Counted from the stretch's first letter, positions 25,551-41,399 are shown. The stretch: 64,000 nt of DNA from Mastigias papua (GCA_964019165.1 OZ025277.1:632884-696883); one strand, 5' to 3'. Notes: generated by a model not told the origin, from the sequence alone. Program-made: numbers and translations.

Positions 25551-28158
25551 TTCATTTATATACACATATACAATGATGTATGAATGTTTATGTATACATC
25601 CATGTGCATACATTAGTGTGTTAGCCTAAACTAGAATGATTTTCTTGTATTTACAATTTCCTTCTGCAACAAGGATTTTAATGAAATACTATTAATGCCA
25701 ATATATGGTTTACACACTTTATTACTAATTCTTTTCTGTTTTACTTTGTAAAAGCTGATAGGGCGTCGTGTCTAAGTATTTATATGATGATGATATATAT
25801 GATGAATTAAGTAAGGACATTATTATGCCACAAATTGAACACACCCAAATGAAACTGTTTTAATCAATCTCTATGACTTTGAACTTATTTTCTTATTCTC
25901 TTTGATAACTAAGATTGTCTTAAGGTTTTATTAGCTTTTTATGATCATAGAACGTCTCTAAACAATGAATTAGGCAAAATTCAATTTAAAAGTTAGTCAG
26001 GCGAAATATTCATTAATTTCTATTTCATTCAATAGGCAATGGTGTCTATCATACCTCAGTGACCTTTCAATATTATGCACCAACCTAGGCACTACTTTAT
26101 GTAAACGACACGAACTCTAGGATATATCAAATACACAAATACACATTCTATCCATACAAAGGATTGTTGTGAGAGTTGAAATTACACCGGAGTTAGAGCT
26201 CACAGAAAGAGCGTGTTTGACTTACACTGATTTATCTTCTAGGCATAGTTTTTTTGTCTTTTATTACTTTACATTACCCAGGAACATTTTTCCATCAGTA
26301 ATTTATGCCTTTGACCTAGGATTCCTCAAAAGTCAAATTCTTTTTCCCTACCACTGATCTTGGTAAATAACTCTATGCATTGTCCTTCTTACAAAGTCAG
26401 CATGCGTTTTTGATGATATCCCTGCTCTGCTAAACCATAGGCAGCTTTCGTTACTTGCTAACAACGATATCCCATATGTGAATATGGATGAACACTTGCT
26501 TAATCATCATAATCATCATGTCATACCGATCAAACTAACTGAATCTTTTAGGATGGCTAGTTACAAAACTCACACAATTGGATTAAATCATGAAAATATC
26601 ATTAATTGAAAATTTAAAGCCTATTAATTCTGAATATATGCAAACTACATCAGGATATAACTAATCCACTATATCATAAACACACGTGTCTGCAGATCCC
26701 AAACCAATCCTATCAAAGTTTAGAAAGGTTCCACCTCTTTATTTGTATCACTTGGCTTGGAATACCCGCAAATCAAATATTCTACAAGTCCATCCACATT
26801 TTCAGTGTTAGATCAGTTTATCTGAGATTTTGGTGAATTACAATCAATATTTTTACATATTATACATTTAGCACCAATGAAACTAGTATATACGCTGTTT
26901 TGAGATGATTTTGTCTATTAAACCAAGCCTGATTTGATAAATTACATAAAACCGAACAAAATCGTGTTAGAACTGATGGAGAAATTTACACAGAAACACA
27001 TGGTAACGACCTACTGCTGTCTATGATGTGGTGTTACAACCGCTTACAACATGTAAGAGTCTGAAGCTATAACTTTGTTGTACGCAGTGTGGCAGAGATA
27101 AACTTGACTCCAATGTAATGAATGCTTTTCTCTTGAGATGTTTCGAGCTTGCCGTGGCTTGCTTTTTGGGTCATTTTTATTTAGCAAGCATTGCCTACAG
27201 TCAGTAATTTCTATTCTTAAGCAATTCAAAATGTTAAGCTAGTACTTTTGAAAGATGGGACAGTTTAATTTCATGCAAAATTTCATGTTACCAATCATTT
27301 ATAAATGCATTGTAGATACCATTCGAACTATACACGACCGCTCACCTAGTTTAAGCGAAGGGAAGAACGCGTCGATGTTTTGTTGCAAATTAAATGATAG
27401 GAGGGATGACTTGCGAGAAGATTTATCAAGGCTTGTTTTGACTCGTAGTGTTAGCGATGGCAGTTGAGTAACCGTATTGATCTGGGATTAGCAGCGTCCT
27501 TTATTGTGTATAGTTAACTGTTGATATTATAATCTCAGGATTTGCGATTGAGTTTTCGAAGGCTGATGCTTATGAAAATCCTTTCCTTTCTTTTCTAGCT
27601 CATTCTTGCGTGCGAAATTCGGCACGTCATAACACATTGCTTTTTGTATCGTCTCTATTTCTTTTATTGTTGTAATCGCCGTCGCCAGAATTTCATTTTG
27701 AACTAAAGCTACAAAGAACTGATTAACTTAAATCATCGATTGATTACAGGTCTTTAGAAGATAGGAAGATATCATGTCATGTTTGTAGCTATAATTCTTT
27801 GATCAAACAAAACCTTTTTCTCTTTTGGCGTAACTTAAGTTCAAAGGTGCTTTAATGAATTGAAGCAGCTTGATGATTATGCCTTTTAAATAGTACCTGT
27901 TTCGATTTTCTGCTTGCTTTCCAAACAATAAAATACTAATAAAATCAATGTTTCGTGTACATATAATCAGATGTAACACACAAGGACGTTGGAACATAGG
28001 GGATCTCAGGCGCGTACCCCAAATGTACGCTGTTTTTACTTAGAAAGTCGTCTATATGAAAACAATATTCGACTGCTCAAAAAGCTAAGAAAGTACAGTA
28101 GTGGATTTTTGAGACATAAGAGAATTTATAAGTTGCTATAAATTTGAAATTCCAATTT

Positions 28159-28745
28159 CTACCTAAGCCTATCATCTCTTTTGATTAAGTTGCATAGATT
28201 TCCTATGATAATTTGTTTCTCAGTGCTATTCTTGTATAGTGTCGCTTTGATTTTGCAATATTGCAGTGTATACTTAATTGTAGCTTGCATTGATAGCCAA
28301 TTTGTGCAACAATAATCTGGCTTTGTGGAGTGATAAACAGTAAAAGTGTGCAGTGAACAAATTCTATTCACCGGACATTGAAACAAAAGTTGCTTTGATT
28401 AAAGAATCAACTACCTTATCAACACCTGTCACTAATCAGTGTTCAATCAATAACAATCACTAATCAATGTTCATTCAGTTAACTCTGTAGAATACTGATG
28501 TTGTTCACATTAAAAGCAAAAATAATGGACGTGTTCAGAAAATATTTCTTAAAAACTCCCCCACACAAATACCTTCTATTTTTAGCAAAATGTGCAATGG
28601 TAAATTTTCTTCATAATTACGTATGCTGCATTGTAACACAAATTCGAATATTTTGCCGAGAAAATCTTAAGAAAGTCTTAGCACTGGAATCACGAGAAAG
28701 CAAAGAAGGTGTCAGTACTAGCCGAAAAAATATGCGACGAATAAT
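28159..28745 (-). repeat. Dispersed repeat family, copy R5 (inverted)
   Basis: On the minus strand this aligns closely with 3200-3530, with long runs identical (for example CTACAGAGTTAACTGAATG and TTGATAAGGTAGTTGATTCT). It extends on its 5' side into sequence shared with 840-900 (AGTGCTAAGACTTTCTTAA). It therefore links the R1 and R3 copies into one family. Confidence 0.78.
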
Positions 28746-31700
28746 ATAGGAAGAGTGTCCTTTTGTGAAAAATATTGTATCTTCACTGGCCCTTAAATTT
28801 GAAATACTTCCAGCTTCATCCAGTATAAAGATTCTTCCCTAACTCCTCAATGAGAGAAAAAGTTCACAGTGCTGCTTCATGGCATTCAAAGTTTAGACGA
28901 CAATAGCATCGAGTTCTGAAAATTACTGGGAAGCAAAACGCTTATTAGTAAGGGACACTTTCGTTTTATTCTTGGAATTGACTTTGCTATTAAGGAAAAA
29001 AAATGAAATACTAAATGATATTCTTCCCATTGTGCTTCATAGAAGAAACCCAACGTATTCAAAACGCAAGATTTACTTTCCACAACCTGGCTGACAGCAA
29101 AGAGTCAGCGGGTGAGACATTAATTTGAGTCAATAAATGTCTCATGATCGGGAGAAGAAGACTAAAGTAATGAAATGTCATTTCTGTCTAATGTAGCCTC
29201 CTGCTCTTCTTTGTGATATCAGTTCGCAAATTAGCTTTAATGACAATAAAGCCGACAAAAACCTTATTTAAAATGTTAGATCTTCACCTGGTGGATGTGA
29301 GACGGTTGCAACATAGTTTCAAAATGAATTCATAGTGAAAGCTAACTACTAACCAAGCATTTATGAAAGTAGAAGGTAAGCAAAGTACGATTGCATATAT
29401 TCTCATTCGATTTCATGTTTGAGACAGTATTATGGGTGGCCAATCGAATAACCCTCATCGTTCTACAATAACAAGAGTCTATTGGCTTTTTGTCGAATCT
29501 TGACTGCTCCAACTACGAGACAAATGCTAATGACTTCAATATCTTTCACAAAGCAACTCCAATTGTAAGTTATTCCAGAAATTTCTGTTTCTTAGCGTAG
29601 CGTTAAAAACAAAACCCATGTTTATTAGTTATCATAATAACTCCCCATTCTGTTGGAGGATTCACTCATCAAATACAATGCTTTACAGGATGAGTCTAGT
29701 ATAAATTGGATGAATTATCTTTGTACTTCTATAATTTATATGTTTGACATTTTATTGACTTGTCTCTGGGAAATGTCTTAATACGAAGTCGTCTCGTTTT
29801 TCATCAACTAAAGTATTTTGATCATTTTTATCACTCTGTTCACCTCACCAATTACACAATTGTGCAAATGTTTGCAATAATCAAATGTATTGTCTCGATC
29901 TGACTGTTAATCTTACGTCACGTGAAGTTTACCTTACTGCAATGGTCTCCTATTGTCTACCATGAACCTTACTGAGAATTCTTAAACAAGTCACGCTTAA
30001 CATTTAGTCCAAATTACTGCTACTCTTTTATTATTGGTGCTACCATTTCGATTTCAGTTTTCAATGTTATCTAATATAAACGCTATCGAAGGTCTCTTTT
30101 TGGTAATTTTTACTAGTTATTACATTCCGTTCAACATCACAAGGCTCCATAGTTCTTTTTTATAGCACTTAAGAATTAAAAAAAACTACAACGTACTTTT
30201 CTTTCACTATATTTAGTGAAAAAAGACACTGACTCATCTGGTCCCTCCTCAATATGTTTCTTAATACTCAATATATATACAACACAAAAAAGTAATGTTC
30301 ATCTCACATTAGACATCAAGTTATTTACAGGAACTAGAAATGTATAATTGGGCAGTTTAAGATGTCCAAAAAATATAAATATATAGATTGGACAATTACA
30401 GATGTCCAATAGCTCCTGACGCTAATATGAGATGAACTTTTAAAAGTATCAATCAGACACAGCAACGAATGAAAAGAACAAACTAGGTAATGCGCTGCAA
30501 GTAGTTTTCCGATTCCTTGTGTAGACCGCTTTTTCAAATAGTCGTGCTAAATACTAGACAGTGAAATTACCACAAATAACAGATATATAGGAGCAAAGTA
30601 TCGCATTTTTGTTGAGCTTGCATCGAAGGATTTGCAGACTAACCTTTGGTAGTTACTAAAGCAGATGGATTATTCAATATCTCAGCTACTTTGGTAAACA
30701 TAAAAGTTTATGATTATGTCATTTAAACGAATTAAAGTTTTCTCCAATTAGCACACCAGATGTTTTTATTTCGTGTATGAGACCAAAAGATTTTGGTAAA
30801 ATATTATCATCTTGAATGCTTTGTAATAGTACACGGTTTAACCTGACCAATCACATGAGTTGCAGCTAAAAGCCATTACACGATAGCTATCCAACCAGCA
30901 TCATAGAACGTCTTTCCAAATGTTTTCTAATCAAATTTTGCTAATCTTGCCCCTAAATCTCTTTCTTTTAACTTCCATTAAAATCTTGAGGAAAATTTTT
31001 TCCATCTATACTCCGATCTAATGTAAATAGAAAGAAATATTTATTTTACAATATTTAATTCTGTCATCTAACTGTCAAGCTTGTCAAGATGCTATAAAGT
31101 TGTCGTGAGGAAAGAATTTTTGAATTAGTGATGTCTTTATGTTAGCAATTGTCATTTAGCTTATGAGCGAAGAGAGCGAGAGAAAGCTGCCGATATAACT
31201 TGGGAATAAATCCATTTTCGAGAAATCTCCACTAAATTGATGAGGAACATGTTGATACAGAGTAAGTGCCTTATGAGGAGTACCGTTATAAACAAGGGCC
31301 TGTAAGCATTAATAAACATGCAATGAAATAAAATTTAATCGTGTCCCTAATAAAATGTTAGAGGGTGTATTTCAGTTTTCATATATATCATATTTATACA
31401 GAGCTTCCTTACTCTTGATATCAACAGTACTATCGAGTTCAAGGAACGAATCTTCAAATGCATCTCGGCTATATTAGAATTCTTGTGTCATATTTTATGA
31501 AAATGCAACTGTGCATGGTATCAACTGAACGATAAATTGGTATGTGCATATTCACATCCCTTGCACAGCAGTTTTTAAGGTGCTGGAGAGTCCAGATGGT
31601 ATAAGCATCTCTATGACGAAGACTACAAAAACAGATGGAGATAAGATAGACAAGACTCTGCTCAATGAGTTCTTAGGAATCACAGCTGAAGATTTGATAG

Positions 31701-34700
31701 GCAGGGTCTGTACTTAACATCTGATAGCACTTCGCGAAGTGCAGCTACTATAAGGAAGGCAATTAGATTATTTGGCGTTGCACGCTAATGGTGAATATAT
31801 GGAATACATGAACAAAGCTCCAAGCTAACATCTTTCTTGATTGCTACTTCCCATTAAGTGAGGATTCTTTATGACAGTTTCTGTCTGATGGGATCAATTA
31901 GAAAAAGCCATCTGCTTTAACATTCATAAAGAACTAGTGAAATCTTTATCGTTTCTAACCTGCCTACAATAATATACGATATTTTGATAAAAGTTTCTTT
32001 CACATTGCCTTGAAAAGTAATAAACTTTCTAACTGAAAGAGCAAGTTCTTACATATGTTTAAACATTCATATATCTCTCACGATTTCTTTGTTAACTGAT
32101 CTCAAACATATTTTATAATCTCCTCTTTTTTATCGCCCTAATAAAGATCACAACACACCCTACCGTGCTCTAAATCAGCTCACATCTATTCTTTACTGCT
32201 TCATTTCATAATCTTATGTGTTACTCAGGGCTCTATATCAGTTCAGTTCCGAATATTAATCTGAACCCATTTACTGCAAATGAACTAAAACATAAGCTCC
32301 TAAGCAATTTTCAACAGACGGTGCTACAGTTCTCGCTACTTTCTAACCATAGATAAAAAAGTAGCTAGGGAGGAGGCTTCTATCAGTTCCTTGGCTCACT
32401 TTTATGAAATAATTGTTAAAGACTCCGTTACTTTCGCAAAATTCTTATTTCTGCACTCGCATATTGCGCATATAGGAAACGCAAAATTTCGAAATTTGTG
32501 ATAACTAGCAATTTTGATCTATGCCACTCTAATCAATGATAATTGAATTTTATTCACACCTCTTTAAAGTTCCCTCTACAAAGTTACTTTGTGATGAATC
32601 TACTAGCAAGAGAGCACATTATTTTATAGATTTTCATGTCAGTTATTCTAACAATTGCAAACCCCGTTTGAGTTTTCGGCTCTTATGAAACTGAGCCCTA
32701 GTCAATATACTTGTTAGTATGAATCCAATCGAAAAATGCAGGCAGGTAAATTCTTCCTATCTAGTCACATTCTTCTTTTTGGCTATAGGTACTATTTTTC
32801 TCAAAATTGTATGTCTTCATGAATTGGAATATTAGCCCAGCAGCTATACAATTATTCAACTTGCGAAACTTACAATTGGAGCACTGATTAAGGACCTCAT
32901 ACTCCTACTTAATTGGCACCAACCTGTCTAGGCCATCTGCGACCGTGTATTTTCTTATCTTCAAAGACAGCTCTCATCCGTATTATCTGCGTGAATATTT
33001 TCGCTTGAGAGGTGACAGCTAATTGTCTTTCAACTGCTTTTGAAGGTTAAGCACATTCGGCAGTTATAAAAAACCTACGTTTTAGAATATTAAGATAAGA
33101 CTATTGGGTAAAGCGCTGGTGAAAAGGGAATTTGACGAGAAAAGGCGCTGTATGGGATTCTCATTTGCAAAATTCCACTTTTCATTCCTAGACTAAATGA
33201 GGGATAATCTTTCGCTTGGCGCCACAACTTTTTCCCATTTAGCCCTCAATGATATCGGCCGACTATTAGCGACGAGCTGTTCTATTCCGGATAACATACC
33301 TTAAAGATGGCACAAGTTAAATAGAACTTCTCGGCTCCTTAAGTTGCCTCTTTCCATTATGAATAACAATGCCATTTAATATATAACACTTAACTGAAAA
33401 CTCATTTTTGTGAAATTTTCTCCATATGAATCCTTCATCTCTTTCCAATGTTATTTTCAGATGTTTAAATATCGTATAACATAAAAACTAATTTATTTTC
33501 TCCTTGTTGATTTCTTTCATATGATCGTGACTAAACAGCATCTAGCAATGCAGTTCATACCAATGAAAGAAAGATCTGCATTGGTTATAATAGATTTGGC
33601 TAGTTAGAAGATATATAGATAAAAGGTAGCATATACTAGACAAGAAAGAGTTAAGTTTGTGAAGCTTTCGGTTTTTACAAGCTTTTTGATATGTCTTGCA
33701 GCATGTCATATCGTAAAATTTCAACTTATTTGCGGGTTGTTACATACGCACATACTTTGACTATGTTCAGTCTTATAATTTTTGTACCTGTGTATTTTGA
33801 ATCTTGAAATACACCCTTTTTCCAGTAGGTTGTCGTGTTCATAGGAATAATTAGATATTCTTCCTAAGTAAGATTGAAATTTGACTTTAAGTAAATGATG
33901 GTATATACATCAGTAGGATTTCACATTTCTCCATCAACATTCAAAAGTTACTTTCTCCTCTAAGACTTAACGAGTGACTGAAAAAACATAAAACCGGCAG
34001 AGGTTAAGAAATACAATGTAGCTAGAAGATGCGAAGTTCTATCGTGTTGATTTACTTTGTAACTCGTCAACAATGAGATCAAAAGTGACTTAATCAAAAG
34101 CTCTACCAATCTCCAAGTTATTTTCTTTCTTTGATATTTACATATGCTATGAGAAGAGGTTGCACATTGTTGTGTGTTCCTCATTACGAGCTTGGAAAGC
34201 TTTGCTTAGGCAATGTGCTATTCTTCTCTATCAATTGGCTTCATAGATCCATATACAACTGCGACAAGGAAAGATGATGTAAAAACAGTCAAGCATTGGC
34301 ATGTGAACCATTTCTATGACGTCATTATCAGTCTGACTACTGTGTGTTGTCAAGCTACGATTATATGAATTGAGCTCTAGTGCACATGCAGGCAAATTGA
34401 GTTGAATTAATAGGAACACGTTTTAACAATTGGAAATTATATAATGATACAATCTGTAGTTTGGAGGCGGTAACTCTAGACACATCCATCATATTCGCTG
34501 ATAATTAAAATTCGTGTCATCTGATTGGATTTGATTTGATATGCAGCAACTTATTTTTGTTCAATCTGTACTTCGGAGACAACAAAGTACTGGATATTCC
34601 CCAATATGTCTATCCCATTTCAAGATAAGATTCTTACGTGATTCTTATCTTATGATCCTCTTTTACTTGCTTCTGTCCACCTTCAAACTTAGTACTTTTT

Positions 34701-36108
34701 TGATGAAAATCAACAATGTTCCTAAATCTACTTCAGTGAAGGGGACCTAACTATCGTAAAAGCATTTATTTTGGAAGGTATACTGTCAGCATGTAAGATT
34801 TGCTATCAGATTCGCGATCTGTTCATTGTACAGGCAGCCTCCTAATCAAGCAAACAACAGTGACTTGCGTTATTCACATACGGCATTGCCAAATTCAAAC
34901 AGTCGTGATGAATTATTTATATACCCTGGGACATTTCATTCTTTTGAACACTTAACAAACAAAATCATGCATCATCTGTTAGATACCTTCTTGCGCTTGC
35001 GGATTAAACCAGAATCTAATTATCGCTATTTCTCTCCTAAACGCAATGAACTTAGCGAAGAAATAGAAATAATAGAGGCATCATGATCTTTTTCTTTATA
35101 TACATTTTAATTTCAGAGATTTTGTTTGTTTCAGTACATTTTCAATTTCATTTTATTTCAGATATTTAAAGCGGGACACCCACTAGCCTTAAAGCTGATT
35201 TTCAAGGGGTCCTCCATCTAAATATAAACAAATAATGCACTTACTAATTATTTAAAAACCCATAAGCGTCTCATTTACATATATGTATAAAGTAGATAAA
35301 AGACAACAGTAGCAGTAAAAGGTGAAAAGTAGAAAGTAAGTAAAATAGAAATTTGCAAAAGTCAAATTTGTTCTTTAAAACCGAACGTGCCTGTTTAGCC
35401 TCTTTTCATAGGATCATTTTATAGTTTAGTAACACGATATGAAAAGCATTTTTGTCCACTTTGGGAGGAGCTCAATGGCACCCTATGTCCTGTTACCATG
35501 TTTCTCAGCTTACCTGAGGTACACTCTCAGTTTCCTGAGAAAAAGCTACATAAATATTATGGGGACTGATTATTTAAAGACTTGAAGACCATGAGTTTTG
35601 AATCCCATGAGATAACTTCATTAATGATCTTCCAGCCTAAACTCTTCAATTGTTTCAGTACACACCACAAAACTCCCATTTTCTTTATATTCTAATCGCA
35701 ATGTAATTCTTAATCGGTCCTGGTTTTAATGTTTTTGTAATAGTCACTTGTTGAATCGCATCCTTTAAAGCACTTCCTTCTAAAGATTCTCTACTGACAT
35801 TACGAAATGCTAATGGGTTACTTAGAGCACGTTCATGTCACCTTTTGATAAGAGGCAAAATTTCTTCCAACTTTCAAATAAAGTTATTTTGTCAACAAGC
35901 TTAACCATACGTTTTTGTGAGCTTATACAATATCTAAAAGGCCCACTCTCATGCAATGTCAGACTTTTATCATACGTTTTACTGGAGCAGGTGCCAGCTT
36001 ACAGTGACTAGTTCGTATGGCTATTGCGAACTGAGAACAGAGCTTTGTCATAATACACAAGGCTCTTCTTTGGTTAGTGTCTGTTTTCTTCTCATATTAT
36101 GATATAAA

Positions 36109-36250
36109 ATGTTACAGTGTTTTATGATATGTTATACTATATTAGCATTATTTTATATTATATTACATCATATTATATTATATTATATTTTACTATGTTA
36201 TATTATATTATACTATATTACATTATATTGTATTGTATTTTCTGATGTTA
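36109..36250. repeat. Imperfect TATTA-rich simple repeat
   Basis: Repeats of TATTATAT / TACTATAT with scattered G and C. Low complexity and non-coding. Confidence 0.8.
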
Positions 36251-39200
36251 CATTGTCGTATATTATTTGCTCTTTAGTATTTACTGTTAACGCTAAAATA
36301 TGTGAAGTCGTTTTTTCCTACGACATCTATAACACAAAATAAGTAGTTCATTGCTCAATTGATTCGTATTCCTTACCTTAAAGAAACTAATTACTGCCAG
36401 AATCTTTGAATATTTATCTATTTTGTTTTGCGTTTTTTGCTGTCGATTGTCATGCACTTAGATATCTCCCTACTTCAGATTTTTTCCTCCCTAAGAAACA
36501 AACATTGTAACGAAATTTGTGGCGAATGTTTTTTGTATCAAATGAATTTTTTGAAATCAATAGTTGTCCCTCCGCTAGAGGGTAGAACATCGTCTTTCTC
36601 TCTCTGGTTCACATTCGTACTAATATAAGAGAACATTTGATAGAATGACTCAGAACCTAATTTGACGAATGAATTGTCGGAATATGATAGCTTACATCTG
36701 CTCTCATCTCTCAAGAATGAAATACATCATTAGTTCAAATGGTAATTTTCTATTTCAAAGATCAACTGAATCCTCTTTGAAATGTTTTGAATTATGAGTT
36801 TCATTTTGTTCAATGTATGTTTTGGTTTCTAATGCTGCTTCCTCCTTCGCCAGGGTGTTCATTCTGCATTTTAGCTTTCAAATTAGGAGCTACTTAATAT
36901 CCTTGTAGGAAGTGAAACCACTCTTATCCTCTAAATTCTTGAATTCTGGTCTGAATGCTGTTGTTCCAAAGATTTCTCCTTCTCTAAATAATGCCTTCAG
37001 CGATCCTTGAAGATACTTTATAACTCATTTTAAAGTGATAATGAAAATGACATTATTCGTAAGATTTTTCATTTTCTAACCTTTAGAATTGAAATAAGAT
37101 TGGAGTGTAGTAATTTTCTTGTTGAATCGTGTCAATATTGCAGCCATATGTCATACATTTATGAGATGAAATGCACACCAATTGGATCCCTTATCCATAG
37201 TCTGAGTTAACTGTATCCTGAATAATTTTACCTCATGCTTTCAGTCTTTTTATTTTCATATGACCAATGTTAGACAGATATCTTTCTATTTCAAGGTCAA
37301 ATGAAATGATTCAAGCTTTATTAAGACTTATTTCTAACAACGTCATAGCCTTCAAGATGATTTACAGCTAACTTTTCTTTACTTTTTGTCTAATTTCTTA
37401 ATTCAATGTATCATATAGCAATGAATGATAATTTTGTGTACTAATAATCATAAGATATTGCAAAATTTTCTCTTTTCACACCTATTTTGAGCAGGTTAGG
37501 AATCACCAAGTTGGCATGAAGTTTATAAATTCTAAGTCCTTATCATTGTCAAGAACTTTTGAAGTTGCTTAAACGACACTTGTATGAATCTATTCAAATT
37601 CTTAACTATGCTATGTGCATAAAATGATGCAAATAAACGATACAGGTTAGTGTAGCTACTTGCTTGAGGGCATTCATGTAAGCATCTGCCTCATATTATG
37701 ACATGGCAAAATAAAAGAACGAAACGATTCAGAGAGAGTCTACTCCTGAAAACTCGCATGATGACGTCTTTTGGATCATTTCAGATCATACTCCTTATCA
37801 AGATAAACTTGCAAAAGCATAGAAACCAATTCACCATAAATTTTTATAATTAACATGAACTGACAAATTCAGATAGAGAGCGGCCATGTTTGAAATGCTT
37901 AACGAATCGTTCTGCATGGCAGCTGATTGAGGTACTACCCAACGGTTGCTTCAACTGCGGAAAGATGAGAAACTATCTAAACTCCACATCTGGCTAGCCT
38001 TTCTCTACTGTTATTTCCTCATGGTTTTATTTGACTTTTTTATATTAAGCTATCCCTTTCGTGTTTTTTGAATTCCTACTAGCTTAGGTGGTCATAATAA
38101 TTTATTCATATTAACAACTGAATGGAGTCTCTTTACTACTTTATTTATAAATGCAGCTTTCTTTGACGCAAAATTTCACCTTATCTTTGGTGTATTTGGC
38201 CTAAACGAGTTCTAGATTCATACATTCCCATCAGATATCTCATTTCTTGTGGATCCCTTATATGTATGAACTAATTCAATTAACCCTTTTGCTATATAAT
38301 GCCTAAGTATATAACAAGACACGAATTTGTCGCTTAAGTGTCGTGTACTCTATACTTACCGTATGGGCATGAAAAGTGTGATTAAGAAGCAACAACTAAA
38401 ATCCCACATGAGCTAAAACGCGCAGTGTTCAATACCACTTTTATTCTGCAAAATTTAAGCAGTTGATATTAACGCCAAAATTCCACGGTTTACTTATATA
38501 GTGTGGATGATTTTTCATCGTTGAATCATACAATTACATATTATTGCAAGACAACCTGAGTTGTTGAGCACCACTGCAAAACCGTAACGTCTTGTGTGTT
38601 TAATTTTCATGATGCTTTTCGATATTCTGTACTTTATTCAATTTTAAAATTATCATGTCTTTTACTCACACCAACTTGATAATGCCAGATTGATTTCAAT
38701 CGAAGCCGTTTCTATTACCTTGCATTCATGTGAAAATGGCAAAAACAAACTTATGCTAAAATCTGTTACCTTTTCACTTCCTTGGTTCCTTATGCTGTTT
38801 GATCACTTTCAACTTTGTCCTCTCAAAGAACATCTACTACCCTTGGATCCTCTTCGTATTTGTCGGTTTTATGTTGACTTCTCGTCATAAGCTTTCTAGT
38901 GTCGGGAAATAAAAAGGTGAATAGACTTCTTGTCAAATCTCATTAATCCTCGATGGACAATAGATGCTTAGCTCTAGCTACCATTGATTTCCATAATCCT
39001 AACAGCGTCCGCCCCGAAAAATACGGGCGTCCTCTCCGACTCTCCAACTAAACAGATCATCCCTATAACATCGCCTTCAGTAAGTTCGCCTTTTATTTCT
39101 AAGTATTCAGTTAATTCCACCGGCCTATCTGATCTTTGAGTTGACTTTTACTATATTCGTATTTTACTCATTAACAAGTATATGTTGCAGCTCTTCTCTT

Positions 39201-39540
39201 TTTACATGATTTATTCAAAGGTCAAACGCATTTTATAACTTAAAATCTTAATTATTACCTACATTACAGCTAAAACTAAATCTTTTTAACTTTTAGAACT
39301 TGAAGAATTGCCAAAATATGTGAGAGACATCTAAAATTCAAATTTTTAGAATACGTTTGAAAGACAAGCTAGTTTTCATAATTATTCAGTAAAAAATAAG
39401 CGAATAATTTTATGATAGAGTTTGATGTAGCACATTAGCTATCATATATAAAGTAACATATAACTTTCATGAATTTTTGTGTTTAGCCAAACAGAAATAT
39501 TTAAATAAAGAAACTCTAACACTGCAACTTACATTATTAA

Positions 39541-39572
39541 GTTATATATAATTAATGGGAAATATATATAAA

Positions 39573-39604
<32 letters not shown>

Positions 39605-39616
39605 CTGTATATATAC

Positions 39617-39648
<32 letters not shown>

Positions 39649-39679
39649 TTATATAAATATATATATATATAAATATATT

Positions 39680-39712
<33 letters not shown>
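39541..39712. repeat. Imperfect (ATATAA)/(TA)n repeat
   Basis: AT-only sequence of short TA runs broken by AAATA or TTTATA, largely self-complementary. Confidence 0.88.
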
Positions 39713-40888
39713 CCCATTTTGTGTCAGAATAGGCACTATAATGAGGAACACATTGGGCTTTTTATGGTTCAGTACTCTTGGTAGATTTCAGAATAAACAT
39801 ATTTAATATTTTCTCTTTTCCTTGCCATATTGGGCTGAGCGTTATAAACTATATAGTACTTCTTAGGTGCAGGACAGCAGGAACGCCATGTTGCAGTCTG
39901 ATAAATGCTTTTTGGTATATTTGGTGAAATGACATTTTTCAGCAGGTGGAATTTACTTCACTTCAAATAGAGCTGATTTCCGTAGTTGAAATAAGGAAAA
40001 AGCTTTGAGAGTTCAATGCTGCTGCGACATACATCTGTTTGATCACTCCTTGCAGCGACCGAGTAGTACATTTTGATAGGCATAGAACCTTTGAAAACAT
40101 TTTGAAAAAGTTTCACTGTGCAGAAAATAGCAGTCGAATCCCCAAAGCTGTTTGTAGGCGCTAACATATCTTTCTTTATATTCATCCTTGATAAGTCCCC
40201 TATGCTACAATATTGAATTTTCTGGATAAGTCTTCTTAAGACAATTTTACGTAAATAGAAATGTTAGAATGCGCCTCTGTTAGACCTCACCTTTGTATTT
40301 GAAAGCGCTGTGAACTAACTGCTACATACAATAGTATTGATGGTCTTTTCTTATATTCTCTTTTTTAAGCCGATCCATCAAAAGGGCCTAAGCATATTTC
40401 ATGCTGCTAGATAGTTGCGATCAAAGGCTTGTAAATGAGCCACTTAAATCGATCTCATCTACGTTCTGACCTATTGGTGTTTTCCTCATATCACCCACCC
40501 CGTCTCATAATTACAAAATTTATGCATTGCCATTAGTATGCCACTTTATACCGGGGTTATAATATGATTCTGATAAATGATTAGCCGCATACGTTACCCT
40601 TTACTTTGTGAGGCGGTAAAACAACAAAGAAAAAACCTATTAGCAAATCCTGAGTCGTCTTACCCTGTTCTTAATCTGAAGTAAAGAGCAAGCCGTAATA
40701 CCAGTAAAGAAATAGCAATCGAATGATGTTTCTTAAAGAGATTTAAAAACGAACATCTTCAGCATCGTCCAAATACCGGAAAGCAGATTGTTTCAAGGCT
40801 TTGCATGTACCAGTTTGTACTTCTCCCGACTTTGTGAAGGAGGACAAAGAAGAGAAACTTCTATGCTCAGCGCTCAGCTATTCCGGAC

Positions 40889-41038
40889 GCGACTTTTAGT
40901 GACTTTTATAATCGCATATGACTTCTGATATATGTATCCGACTGGATTTTAATGATTTTGAAAATTGCTTGGGAGTTCTTCTGATACCTGAATCGGGCAC
41001 GACTTTTACTGACCTTGATAATCGCATACGACTTTTAC
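40889..41038. repeat. Diverged local duplication
   Basis: CGACTTTTAGTGACTTTTATAATCGCATATGACTT at 40889-40923 recurs at about 40998-41033 with a few changes (shared core GACTTTTA.TGAC and ATAATCGCATA.GACTT). The copies are about 108 bp apart. Confidence 0.7.
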
Positions 41039-41399
41039 TAATCATCGGTCAGCTTATACCAGTTATTGCTAATTAGGTGAAGAATTCTCATGTCCCAGCT
41101 TTTTAGGATCCTATACACGGTACCTTATGAATATTAATGCGGATGAAATTTGTGAGAAACTGAAAGAAAACTCACCTACTTACACTTCCTGTTCATGCAG
41201 AAAAAAGGCGGCAGATCTACTTATCACGCGAGCAGCTGCTGAAAATCGGACTGGATTTAATGACGGCACTACATTACACTGTATAAGGCAATTGCAAAAC
41301 TACCTGAATTAGCTTTTTAACGTGTCACGATTTTAATTATCACTATGTTAATTTGATTTCATATACCTGAAAGCAATTTGCATTACAGCTTTCGAAACA

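Larger units (their letters stand above)
28746..41399. other. Gene-free stretch, part 2
   Basis: AT-rich single-copy-looking sequence with the simple repeats at 36.1 and 39.5 kb and the small duplication at 40.9-41.0 kb. No coding region is supported. Confidence 0.5.

Noticed and set aside
34826..35086. 86 aa ORF preceded by a possible splice acceptor
   Set aside because: No recognisable domain, no partner exon and no donor; composition does not stand out enough to call a gene.
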